DNA from: Corynebacterium timonense
GTDB lineage: Bacteria; Actinomycetota; Actinomycetes; Mycobacteriales; Mycobacteriaceae
Direction of reading: 5' to 3'
NCBI RefSeq assembly: GCF_900105305.1
Contig: NZ_LT629765.1
Span: 1,426,001-1,490,000 of the forward strand
DNA: 64,000 nucleotides
Below, one piece after another: positions 7,905-15,633 of this stretch (positions are counted from its first letter, which is position 1; each line of letters starts with the position of its first letter). The notes beneath the pieces were generated by a model that worked only from the letters and a program-made list of their open reading frames with translations, searched no databases and was not told the DNA's origin. A program made the translations under genes and the position numbers.

Positions 7905-9299
7905 TTAGGGAAACGGATGGGGAAACGGATTAAAATCGGCAAAGTCTAGGTCATCCGACTGTAGTCCGAGTTCGCGAGCGCGCGTGCGGAGTCGTGTACT
8001 GCCAAGATAACGGCGATGGAATCCAACGTCCAACATTTGGAGCTGGGGGCTGAAGGCCTTGAAAACTGCGCCGCCTGCCTCGCGTACATCTGGACTTGTA
8101 AGGTCCTTCGCGAAAACCTCAATCTCTTGAGAATTCAGGGCTGATACGATGGCAGCAATCTCTTCATTCGGCGAGGTACTAGTAAAATCACTCCCCGAAG
8201 AAACACTAGTTCGCTTATCCGACGAGATAAGAAACTTCACGCGGTCGCGCGATTCCGCATTCGCATAAAAACGGATGTGATCATCAAAATCTCTAATCTC
8301 GGCTATCATGTCACAAGTATTGGGGTCGATTGCGTTGCCGTCTCGCTGCTCAGCCTTAACCCAATTCCTTGTTTGCAAACACTCAATCGCGGCGTCTTGT
8401 GCTGCCTTGAGTATTGTTGGACCAGCTGATGCTCCCAAGGCCACAGGTGCATGATCAGTGAATGGGTTAATTGCGACCGCTAATACTGCTGGAATGTTTG
8501 AGATGCTCGAGAGATCAATCAAATAGACGTCAATACCCGATGGTTTTACGTAACGAGCCATGAATTGAGATAGATCCGCGCTTGATTCAATATCGAGAAG
8601 AGGCATGCTGAGACCAGAGTGCCACGTAATCATGAATGCGTCACGCTCAACTAGCTCATAAAGACCACCAAGAATCGCCTCTGCCGGAGTCGAGTGAAAT
8701 GCTAACCCGCTGCTTGTTGCGTATCCTACCGCTGACTGCCCATAATGAGGATCGGTCGGGTATAAGTAGAGCATCTGAGACGGCACCCACACTGTATTCC
8801 CGTTGGCGAGGTTTTGGGCAGCTGACCAGTTCAATTCCAGATCGTTTGTCAATGGGCGATATTCAAAATTTGGATCCTCGAACTGTCTAGCGTGGAAAGG
8901 CGTCCACTGATCTGGGTGCACTCCTGGCGTCGAGTCTTTCCGCAACTCCGAGTAGCTGGTGCGCCGGAGACTTTCCCAGGGAACCCACGCCCCACTATAC
9001 CGTTCTACGCACTCACCAATAGCAGCGAGATAAGTCGCGGTCTCCGAGATCGCTCCCCCACCATTGAATTTGTTGTTGGTAGAACCGATGAGAAACTCTC
9101 CGTCTGCCGTTTCAGCCCCGATGGAATAGCAGTATGAATCGTCGATATCATGCACTTTGTCGAACACACGGCTCACAATGCCCACTCGGTCAGAAACCAG
9201 AAGGCGAGCCCGATTTATCCCGTCTTCCAAAGTAGACCATCGTTCCCCTGACGGCAGCTGAGAGTAATTAATATTCGATGATTTAGGTTTAGTACTCAT
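7905..9299 (-). CDS. YcaO-domain cyclodehydratase (TOMM D protein, PznD/SagD-like)
   Basis: 464 aa. YcaO proteins use ATP to activate peptide backbone amides so that Cys, Ser and Thr side chains cyclise to azolines. Signatures: AIGECVERYSG, SGLAFHSTPAEAILGGLYEL followed by VERDAF (ATP-binding Glu residues), and a C-terminus ending PFPHPFP, matching the proline-rich PxPxP tail needed by azoline-forming YcaO enzymes. The start ATG 9299 follows the previous stop by one base and is preceded by GAGGAATAAC; an open extension upstream overlaps the neighbour gene and is not conserved. Confidence 0.95.
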   Translation of the reverse strand: MSTKPKSSNINYSQLPSGERWSTLEDGINRARLLVSDRVGIVSRVFDKVHDIDDSYCYSIGAETADGEFLIGSTNNKFNGGGAISETATYLAAIGECVERYSGAWVPWESLRRTSYSELRKDSTPGVHPDQWTPFHARQFEDPNFEYRPLTNDLELNWSAAQNLANGNTVWVPSQMLYLYPTDPHYGQSAVGYATSSGLAFHSTPAEAILGGLYELVERDAFMITWHSGLSMPLLDIESSADLSQFMARYVKPSGIDVYLIDLSSISNIPAVLAVAINPFTDHAPVALGASAGPTILKAAQDAAIECLQTRNWVKAEQRDGNAIDPNTCDMIAEIRDFDDHIRFYANAESRDRVKFLISSDKRTSVSSGSDFTSTSPNEEIAAIVSALNSQEIEVFAKDLTSPDVREAGGAVFKAFSPQLQMLDVGFHRRYLGSTRLRTRARELGLQSDDLDFADFNPFPHPFP

Positions 9300-9300
9300 G

Positions 9301-10272
9301 TTATTCCTCGTGAAACCAAATTTGTGGATACCCAGTTCCAGACGCAGGCGAGCACTTTCGGCAGCGTGGAACGCGAAGCACTCGGTGGTTGGAAAGCTCA
9401 AACCCTTCCAGTCCATAAGATATTTCTGCGAACCCGCCCACGGGCGCCTGTCCCTGCGCTCCGTCGAGCGCGATGTGACTGACAATCGCATCGGTCAGCA
9501 TTGAGATCATCATCGAGGTCACCGCTGGCTGGCTACCAAAACGGTCCTGACGCGGTTTGACCGATTTTCCTACTCGCTCAATACCAGCCAATACCGGCTC
9601 GCGTTGCACACTTCCCGCTCGGAGCCGAAGACACTCAAAGCAAGCGGATTGATTCGGGTAGAACCACGGACCGATCCTGAATTTTCCTCCACGGGCTGGT
9701 GTAAGCGGCGTCCAAACGCGGATATCGGAACTGAGGGCAAGATCGTTTGCTTCGTACAATACTGGGTCATGCTCATCCGCGGCAACGATCACCATTAGAT
9801 CAGCCGAGACGTTCTTCGGTACTTTATGAACAATCGTTGGTTCCGCGATTGGGTAATGACGCAATTCGGCAGCCAAGCGGCTCACTGAAGAAGAGTGGTG
9901 TGGATCCACGACAAGAATATTGGCGTTTTCCAATCGTTTCGCAATGTCTTCGCACGGGACAAGCCGCCCGCTCCGGTTTGCTAGTGAGACAACTACATCC
10001 GGCCAAACGTTTTCACCACACGGTATTAGGATCTCAGTTTGCGCAAGGATATCGAACGCAGATCGGAGGCGGTCGATGTCTCCAGGCGAGTAATCACCAT
10101 TGGCTTCCGGAACACTCAGTTCCTCGGTAGTTGATAGGACCTCGGCTATAAATGGCCATAGTTTCCCGTCGGAAAGGCTGTAGGTGCTGGCCGCTGCTAC
10201 GATCACTACCCTTTCACCATCATACGAAACTCGCAGATCCGGATTAACCTGATAGGTTTTATTCTCAGTCAT
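9301..10272 (-). CDS. TOMM leader-binding / cyclodehydratase partner protein (C protein, E1-like)
   Basis: 323 aa, degenerate ThiF/E1-like partner of the YcaO enzyme that binds the precursor leader and delivers it for cyclisation. Two CxxC pairs for structural zinc are visible: CFEC at 211-214 and CRKC at 304-307. The stretch GPWFYPNQSACFECLRLR is characteristic of bacteriocin-biosynthesis cyclodehydratase proteins. ATG overlaps the stop of the preceding gene (ATGA), and its own stop lies one base before the YcaO start, so all three genes are coupled. Confidence 0.88.
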   Translation of the reverse strand: MTENKTYQVNPDLRVSYDGERVVIVAAASTYSLSDGKLWPFIAEVLSTTEELSVPEANGDYSPGDIDRLRSAFDILAQTEILIPCGENVWPDVVVSLANRSGRLVPCEDIAKRLENANILVVDPHHSSSVSRLAAELRHYPIAEPTIVHKVPKNVSADLMVIVAADEHDPVLYEANDLALSSDIRVWTPLTPARGGKFRIGPWFYPNQSACFECLRLRAGSVQREPVLAGIERVGKSVKPRQDRFGSQPAVTSMMISMLTDAIVSHIALDGAQGQAPVGGFAEISYGLEGFELSNHRVLRVPRCRKCSPASGTGYPQIWFHEE

Positions 10273-10976
10273 CGGCCCTCACTTACAGTTTTTCTGACAT
10301 ATTTCTTGAATTCAGTCAAAGCTTCATAGGTACCGACTGCGGTAACCGAGTCTGAGACTACTAGTTGTTGAGCGCCAATAACTCGGCTGCTAAGCGTCGG
10401 GTTCATCCCAGCATCTATCATTGCATCGAACAAATCTGAAGGTTTGGCCGGTTCGAGGCCAACACGGTAACCAAGTTCGGAACTCAAGATCTCGATAACG
10501 CGATCTGTCGGTACCGCGCCAAATACGGTACTTGCAGGGATGTCAGCCCCTGAAGCCGCAGCTGCAACGGCGCCCCGTAATGATTCTGCCGCCTGCTCGC
10601 GGCTCACCAAACTCATTACTTTTGCTGGTTCGATGAGAACCAATGAATGATACTTAACAACCTGCTTGATATCTTCTTTCCAATCTTCAACCTGCCGTGG
10701 AAGATTAAGGATTCGAGTTTCACCAAACTCGCAGATCTTTGACTGAACAGCGTCAATCCAAGAAAGGTATTCGGTAGCGCTTCCAGAAAGGTCTTCGTTG
10801 ATAATTTCCGGGCGTATGAGTAATCTTGTGGACGCAGATGCTGCAATTTCGATTTTCTCAACCAGTTCCTCACGATTCAGCGTGACAGCATCGATAACGA
10901 CAAGGGGCTCAATGACCTCAATATCGGCCAAAGTTTGGGCGATATGGATTCGTGAGCCGAGATAAGTAACCTTCAT
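10269..10976 (-). CDS. Unknown protein in the PznJ position of the RiPP operon
   Basis: 235 aa, soluble, with no motif I recognise. The N-terminal part alternates short hydrophobic strands (EPLVVIDAVTL; TRLLIRPEII) with acidic helices; the C-terminal part reads SDLFDAMIDAGMNPTLSSRVIG. ATG 10976 has AGGAGAG eight bases upstream; a TTG two codons earlier (10982) overlaps the methyltransferase stop. Its stop overlaps the start of the cyclodehydratase partner. In plantazolicin clusters an uncharacterised gene, pznJ, lies just before pznC, so this is the positional counterpart. Its biochemical role is not known to me. Confidence 0.6.
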   Translation of the reverse strand: MKVTYLGSRIHIAQTLADIEVIEPLVVIDAVTLNREELVEKIEIAASASTRLLIRPEIINEDLSGSATEYLSWIDAVQSKICEFGETRILNLPRQVEDWKEDIKQVVKYHSLVLIEPAKVMSLVSREQAAESLRGAVAAAASGADIPASTVFGAVPTDRVIEILSSELGYRVGLEPAKPSDLFDAMIDAGMNPTLSSRVIGAQQLVVSDSVTAVGTYEALTEFKKYVRKTVSEGR

Positions 10977-10978
10977 CT

Positions 10979-11686
10979 TCAACTCTCCTGAAATTCTACA
11001 AGAAAAAGATTTCCAAAATTCGACGAGTTTTCTATAGCGGGTCCAATCGCTTCTCCGGTATCTGTAAACAATGAAATATCTGCCCCTGGGAGTGCTCTGT
11101 CACAGAGCATTTGAAGTTCCTCACGTGTCAGCGAAACGTTGTACTGGTCTACAAGGAACTGCTTTCGCTGGTCAGAACTCACGTATCTCAGTAGTGGACC
11201 GGTTCTTAACAGGTCAACAATGACGATTCGGCCACCAGGATTGAGTCGCTTGCGCAATTCAGCGCACCGTCGCATAGGGTCGTCCCATAAGGCAACACTC
11301 AACGAAGAAACAATGACATCAGCGCGCGGCACAGAAGGTGGAATGTTTTCTACGCTAGCCCGTACGAATCGAACCCTACTTGACGTCAAGGACTCAGCCA
11401 TATGTATACCCGCCTTGTCTGGATCAACGCCGATGTAGCACCTGAAACTTTCCAACATCTCAGAAATCAATCCCTCACCACATCCCACGTCTAAAACTAG
11501 AGGAGGCGTATCTGTCACGAAATTATTAATCTGGGCAGCAGCGAAAGCAGAGTAGCGTGGCTCGACGGCCGCGTCATGCCGCCGAGCTACAGCAACAAGC
11601 GCGGGATCGAAGTACCATCGCCGTGCCCTGTTTATGACCTCCCCATCTCGCAATTCCTCCATCTTGGAGCCATTTAGGCATGTCAT
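10979..11686 (-). CDS. SAM-dependent methyltransferase of the RiPP cluster (candidate N-terminal Arg dimethylase, PznL-like)
   Basis: 235 aa, class I methyltransferase. Motif I is PPLVLDVGCGEG (residues 61-72), motif II the acidic YIGVDPD, with NPGGRIVIVDLL further on. In plantazolicin the PznL enzyme dimethylates the free alpha-amine of the core Arg after leader removal. The precursor here also begins its core with Arg, so the same chemistry is expected (inference). ATG 11686 overlaps the stop of the membrane protein gene (TAATG) and has GGAGG just upstream; the frame is open further upstream but lies inside that gene. Confidence 0.85.
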   Translation of the reverse strand: MTCLNGSKMEELRDGEVINRARRWYFDPALVAVARRHDAAVEPRYSAFAAAQINNFVTDTPPLVLDVGCGEGLISEMLESFRCYIGVDPDKAGIHMAESLTSSRVRFVRASVENIPPSVPRADVIVSSLSVALWDDPMRRCAELRKRLNPGGRIVIVDLLRTGPLLRYVSSDQRKQFLVDQYNVSLTREELQMLCDRALPGADISLFTDTGEAIGPAIENSSNFGNLFLVEFQES

Positions 11687-12291
11687 TACTCCTCCGTAGT
11701 CTCTCCGGATCCGGCTTCCTTTGAGTCTTTCGAAAAAGTTGAATTGACTGTCGCGAGACTCCCTTTCGTCGTTTTCTTTTTCTCTCGATATGGACCGATA
11801 AACCACCACAGAACCACTATGAATACAGCAACGACAACCCAATAGATTAACCAAAACGCATCTTGCAATCCGGTGACTAGAATTCCCGCACAAAGCAAGA
11901 TAACGCTGATCAGCGAAGCCATACACACACGCTTCCAGGTTGACATTGCTTTCTCATAGCCGTCTGTTTCAGGATCAGATCCCTTCGAATCCGATTCTTC
12001 CGATTCTCCAAAACGACGAGCGAATCGCTTGTCTAGGGTTCGAATGATTGTCGGCCCAACTGCAATGGAATATCCGATATATAGAGCGGATAAACCGTGA
12101 GCGAAATTCGCCGACTCACCGGTACTTAGGTCGACGTAGGTAAGAACTAGTAGTACAAAATCAACGACGGGAGTGGCAATTAACAGCCCGGCCCCGATCC
12201 GGGGGGCCCTCAATGCATACCGAGTGAAAAGTCCACCGAGAAGTAGGATCCAGAACAAAACTTCGGCTACCACGATAGCTACAAGAATCAA
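11686..12291 (-). CDS. Membrane protein of unknown role in the RiPP operon (possible immunity or export)
   Basis: 201 aa. Three hydrophobic segments lie in the first 85 residues (LVAIVVAEVLFWILLLGGLF; IGAGLLIATPVVDFVLLVL; ALYIGYSIAVGPTII), then a charged loop RFARRFGESEESDSKGSDPE, two more segments (ASLISVILLCAGILVTGL; LIYWVVVAVFIVVLWWFIG) and a basic/acidic tail. Start TTG 12291 has GGAGAT eight bases upstream, and no ATG is available near the N-terminus. It sits between the precursor and the modification genes. With no ABC transporter in the island it is the best candidate for self-protection or secretion, but no homology supports either. Confidence 0.65.
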   Translation of the reverse strand: MILVAIVVAEVLFWILLLGGLFTRYALRAPRIGAGLLIATPVVDFVLLVLTYVDLSTGESANFAHGLSALYIGYSIAVGPTIIRTLDKRFARRFGESEESDSKGSDPETDGYEKAMSTWKRVCMASLISVILLCAGILVTGLQDAFWLIYWVVVAVFIVVLWWFIGPYREKKKTTKGSLATVNSTFSKDSKEAGSGETTEE

Positions 12292-12337
12292 GCGGCGATC
12301 TCCAAACTGTAAGTAGTTTTGAATTTGGGAAATAAGT

Positions 12338-12390
12338 TAGGCTGCGGGACGCCTGGCTTTGGGAAACCCAGACATCCCGCAGATAAGCCT
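12338..12390 (-). promoter_or_regulatory. Strong intercistronic hairpin between precursor and modification genes
   Basis: CTGCGGGA (12375-12382, read on the minus strand) pairs with TCCCGCAG (12342-12349). The inner CTGG/CCAG pair (12353-12356 with 12368-12371) lengthens the stem, and AGG/CCT can extend its base. No U-run follows, so it is better read as a partial terminator or mRNA-stabilising processing site. Such an element would keep the precursor message in excess over the enzymes downstream. Confidence 0.65.
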
Positions 12391-12394
12391 TGGT

Positions 12395-12535
12395 TTAGCC
12401 ACCGCAGCAGCAGCAGCACGGCAGGGTAGTGCAAGTGCAGCGAGCGGCGGTAGGCTCGAATGCTTGGACCTCGGACACAATCTTGGAGGAGCCAGTCGAA
12501 ATTTCGGCCGGCAACGCGTTGATCAAACTGGACAT
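12395..12535 (-). CDS. Plantazolicin-like linear azol(in)e precursor peptide
   Basis: 46 aa. The leader MSSLINALPAEISTGSSKIV is followed by SEVQAFEPTAA, and the core is RCTCTTLPCCCCCGG (residues 32-46). The FEPTAA/RCTCTT junction matches plantazolicin (FEPMAA/RCTCTT, from memory), so cleavage after Ala31 is expected. The core has two five-residue cyclisable blocks, CTCTT (33-37) and CCCCC (40-44), split by Leu-Pro, with a Gly-Gly tail. If all ten positions cyclise they would give thiazoles and methyloxazoles. AGGAGATGAAATAA precedes ATG 12535. The gene has its own promoter and lies directly upstream of the modification operon. Confidence 0.93.
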   Translation of the reverse strand: MSSLINALPAEISTGSSKIVSEVQAFEPTAARCTCTTLPCCCCCGG

Positions 12536-12573
12536 TTATTTCATCTCCTTTTCAGGTTGACGATAGGACGGGC

Positions 12574-12591
12574 CCCAAAAGTATTTTTGGG
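12574..12591 (-). promoter_or_regulatory. Hairpin at the 5' end of the precursor mRNA
   Basis: CCCAAAA (12591-12585, minus strand) and TTTTGGG (12580-12574) form a perfect 7-bp stem with loop ATAC. With the promoter placed at 12601-12629, transcription would start near 12594, so this hairpin is the very 5' end of the message, about 40 bases before the ATG. Such 5' hairpins commonly stabilise abundant mRNAs. Confidence 0.55.
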
Positions 12592-12600
12592 ATGGCTCCA

Positions 12601-12629
12601 TCTATACCATCACCTGAAGCCTATGTCAC
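12601..12629 (-). promoter_or_regulatory. Sigma-A-type promoter of the RiPP operon
   Basis: On the minus strand GTGACA (12629-12624) is followed by exactly 17 bases and TATAGA (12606-12601), with a TGG extended -10 just upstream of the hexamer. It lies about 65 bases before the precursor start and is the only good promoter I see in the operon. Confidence 0.7.
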
Positions 12630-13127
12630 TGCCCGAGAGGTGTTATTCGCTTTCAAGAGATAAAATGTCATTTTTCTGTAATATTCCGTTCACTTTAAGC
12701 AGAGGGAGATTACTACCATCCGAGGACGTTTGCGCTCGGTCCGTTTGGTTCCGATGAGCACGCTTCACATGAATCGACGCAGTATCGAATTCAAGAGGCT
12801 GGGCGGCCGTCTAGCGGGTGACGCCACGGTTTCCCAGGGGGGCTGACACAAAGCACGCCAGTTAACCGTCCTGCGGCGTTCGAAACTTCTGAACGTTCGA
12901 AACCTCTCAGGACATCAAGCCGTTGCACCTCTTTACCGAAGCTAACCAGCCCCAGACCAAGGGTAAAGTGTTTCCCCGCAACCCGCGCTGGTTCTCGGAT
13001 GGGGTTCGGCCCCCAATCCCAGTGAAAAAGAACAGCACTATATCTCCTCGGGTGTCTTCAACGGGACAACCACAATAACGGCCATTGCACCATCTACGTC
13101 GCAACTCCTCAACTGCGTTACGGAGAG
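12630..13127. other. Gene-free stretch between RiPP promoter and transposase remnant
   Basis: About 500 bases without a believable gene. The half next to the promoter is low in G+C. A 17-bp near-perfect tandem repeat, CGTTCGAAACTTCTGAA then CGTTCGAAACCTCTCAG, lies at 12877-12910; it could be an operator or the footprint of an insertion event. No regulator gene is found here. Confidence 0.5.
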
Positions 13128-14218
13128 ATGCCTCTCGGCATCTCCCGCCAGCGCGTCTACAAGATTTTGGCCGAGTTCAACATCGGCGGAGCTGAGGCGA
13201 TCGCCCCGAAATCACGTGCGCCTCACACCCGTCCGCACGCCGTTCTTGCAGATCTGCGCAAACACATCATTGACATGCGCATACAACTCACCAAGGCTGG
13301 CTTCGACGCCGGCCCCGACTCCATCGCCTTCCACCTGGAGCGACAGGGCCTGCGAGTGCCGTCAACGTCGACGATCCGCCGGATCATCACCAACGCCGGG
13401 CTGGTAGCCCCGCAGCGGCGGAAAAAGCTCCGCAGCAGCTACATCCGCTTCGAAGCCGCCATGGTTAACGAGTGCTGGCAAGCCGACATCACCCACCTGT
13501 TCCTTAGCGACGGCACCAGGGTAGAAGTCCTCGACTTTCTCGACGACCACTCCCGCTACCTGCTGGGTGTCACCGCAAAAGCAGCCTTTACCGGGGTAGC
13601 AGTCGCCGCAGAACTACAACGCCTCGTTGAAACCTACAGCCCACCCGCATCCACGCTCACAGACAACGGCCTCGTTTTCACAGCCCGCATGGCCGGGCGC
13701 AAAGGCGGGCGAAACACCTTCGAAAAGGTCTTGACAGACCACCGCATCCAACAGAAAACGGCCGCCCAGGCCATCCATAAACCCAAGGTAAAATCGAACG
13801 ATTCCACCAAACGCTCAAAAGATGGATCAAGGCCCGACCACCAGCCGAAACAATTGACCAGCTGCAGAAACAACTCAACGAATTCGCCGACTACTATAAC
13901 ACCCAGCGCCCGCACCGCTGCCTCGGACGCCACACACCGAAACGGCCTACACCCACGGCCCGAATGCCGAACCAAAAGCCACCCCCGCAGACGAATGGCG
14001 CACACGAAACGACATCGTCGCACCCAACGGCGAAGTCAGTATCCGCTACGCCGGCCGCCTGTATCACCTTGGAATCGGCCGAGCCTGCGTCGGCGGAAAA
14101 ATCCTCATGGCCATCACCGACAACCACATCACCCAAAGAAACCGGCGAAATCATCACCGAGCACTACATCGACACACCCCGCGACACGCCGACACCAGAC
14201 ACACATTTTGTCGCTTAA
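13128..14218 (+). pseudogene. Decayed IS481-like DDE transposase
   Basis: The first part reads as an HTH (LGISRQRVYKILAEFN) and the start of the DDE domain (CWQADITHLFLSDGT, then LDFLDDHSRYLLG and STLTDNGLVF). The rest is spread over three frames. Near 13760 one base is missing in an A-run, an in-frame TAA replaces CAA near 13783, then GKIERFHQTLKRWIKARPP with the catalytic Glu continues in the next frame. A second single-base loss lies near 13938 and a third shift near 14135 before KETGEIITEHYIDTP. The expected N-terminus is also missing. The element cannot move on its own. Confidence 0.85.
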
Positions 14219-14307
14219 CCCGCGACCCACCCCTGCAATAAGAAACAAAACCGGCGCCCCGAAAAAATAAGCCGGTGTGTCCATCATGTCGCGACGGAGG
14301 ACAAAAG

Positions 14308-14380
14308 TGGAGCTAAGGGGAATCGAACCCCTGACCTTCGCATTGCGAACGCGACGCTCTACCAACTGAGCTATAGCCCC
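14308..14380 (-). tRNA. tRNA-Ala (anticodon CGC)
   Basis: 73 bases folding as a standard cloverleaf: acceptor GGGGCTA/TAGCTCC with discriminator A, D-arm GCTC-AGTTGGTA-GAGC, anticodon stem TCGCG/TGCGA with loop TTCGCAA (anticodon CGC), and T-arm AGGGG-TTCGATT-CCCCT. No CCA is encoded. It borders the RiPP island on its right side and is a plausible integration site, although no duplicated 3' end was found at the left margin. Confidence 0.95.
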
Positions 14381-14447
14381 TCGCGCTTAGCGCATAGATG
14401 ACCTTACTCCTGCCCCGCCAGAAGACTAAACCGGCTGCTCAGCGCGG

Positions 14448-15515
14448 CTAGCTGGCGCGGGCGGCGGAGCTTTCGGTGGTGTGCTCGTACGGCTCGCCGG
14501 CGTAGGCGGGCAGGTCCGCGAAGTCGGGGCTTTCGTCGTCACGCTCCACCATCACCGCCCCCGGGGGTCGGCGAAAGGGCGAGGCGGAGGCCGGGCTGTC
14601 CGCCGTGGCCACGCCCATCCTGGCGCGCCGCAGCTGGCGGACGCGGCGCGCGTGCAACGCGCGCTCCTCGCGCACCACGCGGCGCAGAGCCACCATGAAC
14701 CACAGGGTCAGGGCAATCGCCACGGCTGGGAGCAGCCAGACCCACCCGCCGGCGACGACGGCGCCCACGACGGCGATGACGTCGGCGACGATCAGGCCGG
14801 CCAGGGTGCGCTGGCGCCTCTGGAAACGGTCAGCCTTGGTGGCCTGCTCGCGCTCGGGGTCCCACCCGCCGCGGCCGCGTCGGGTGCGGGCGAACTCGAT
14901 GTCCTCGTCCGTGAGATCGGCCTCCTGCGAGATCGCCACCAACTCCCCGGCGGGTTCCGTCGCCCCTTCTCCCGATTCGGGCCTGCCAACGCCGGTGTCG
15001 GCCGCAACGGCGGCGTAACCGTAGTCCTCGGGCGAGATGTACGATTCCTCCACCTCGTAGGGGCCGATCTCGTCGTCCTCCTCCTGCAGCAGCGAGTAGG
15101 CGGTCGATCCGGCCTCCTCGTCCTGCACCGGGGCCGCTTCGGGGGCCACGTCGCGCTCCTGCGCGGACTCCTCCGCCTCGGCGGCGTCGGCGACCACCTC
15201 GCCCTCGAGGGGCTCGTCACGACGGGTGAAGAACCCGCGCACCGACAGGCCCTTCTCCTTCTCCGGGTCGTTATCCTCGACCTCGACGACCTCGTAGTCC
15301 TCGGTGTCCTCGCTAAAGCGGTGCACGTCCGCCCGGGTGAGCTTCGGGCGGCGGCGGCCGGGCACGGGTGCGGTGCCCCCGGAGTGGAGCACTCGAGTCT
15401 CGTCGTAGCCATCGCCCGAGCGGCGGATCGGTGTGTTATTGCCCATCACCATCGGGGCGAGGACGATCACCCACACGACGATGATCAAGACGACGATCAG
15501 GCTGAGGCTGCCCAT
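14448..15515 (-). CDS. glpR: GlpR-like membrane receptor for gephyrin-like MoeA (Glp)
   Basis: 355 aa. An N-terminal transmembrane helix (SLSLIVVLIIVVWVIVLAPM) is followed by a long acidic, disordered cytoplasmic region, then paired helices (LAGLIVADVIAVVGAVVAGG; VWLLPAVAIALTLWFMVALR) and a basic tail (ALHARRVRQLRRARMG). This architecture, two genes from a MoeA-like gene with rimJ between, matches the corynebacterial Glp receptor, which links the divisome (FtsZ/Wag31) with the gephyrin-like Glp. The identification relies mainly on synteny and architecture. Confidence 0.75.
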   Translation of the reverse strand: MGSLSLIVVLIIVVWVIVLAPMVMGNNTPIRRSGDGYDETRVLHSGGTAPVPGRRRPKLTRADVHRFSEDTEDYEVVEVEDNDPEKEKGLSVRGFFTRRDEPLEGEVVADAAEAEESAQERDVAPEAAPVQDEEAGSTAYSLLQEEDDEIGPYEVEESYISPEDYGYAAVAADTGVGRPESGEGATEPAGELVAISQEADLTDEDIEFARTRRGRGGWDPEREQATKADRFQRRQRTLAGLIVADVIAVVGAVVAGGWVWLLPAVAIALTLWFMVALRRVVREERALHARRVRQLRRARMGVATADSPASASPFRRPPGAVMVERDDESPDFADLPAYAGEPYEHTTESSAARAS

Positions 15516-15633
15516 GGGCTGGCCACCTTTCTGCGGACATTTGGCGGACGGAGCTAAAGATCACTTCTACGCTATCGGCCGTGGCCGCATCCCCCGTGCA
15601 GGCACGCCGCAGGGAGCACCCGAAAAACGCCCC

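Noticed and set aside
12359..12757. 132-codon plus-strand frame across the RiPP promoter and precursor
   Set aside because: It is antisense to the precursor, whose core, ribosome site and promoter are clear on the minus strand.
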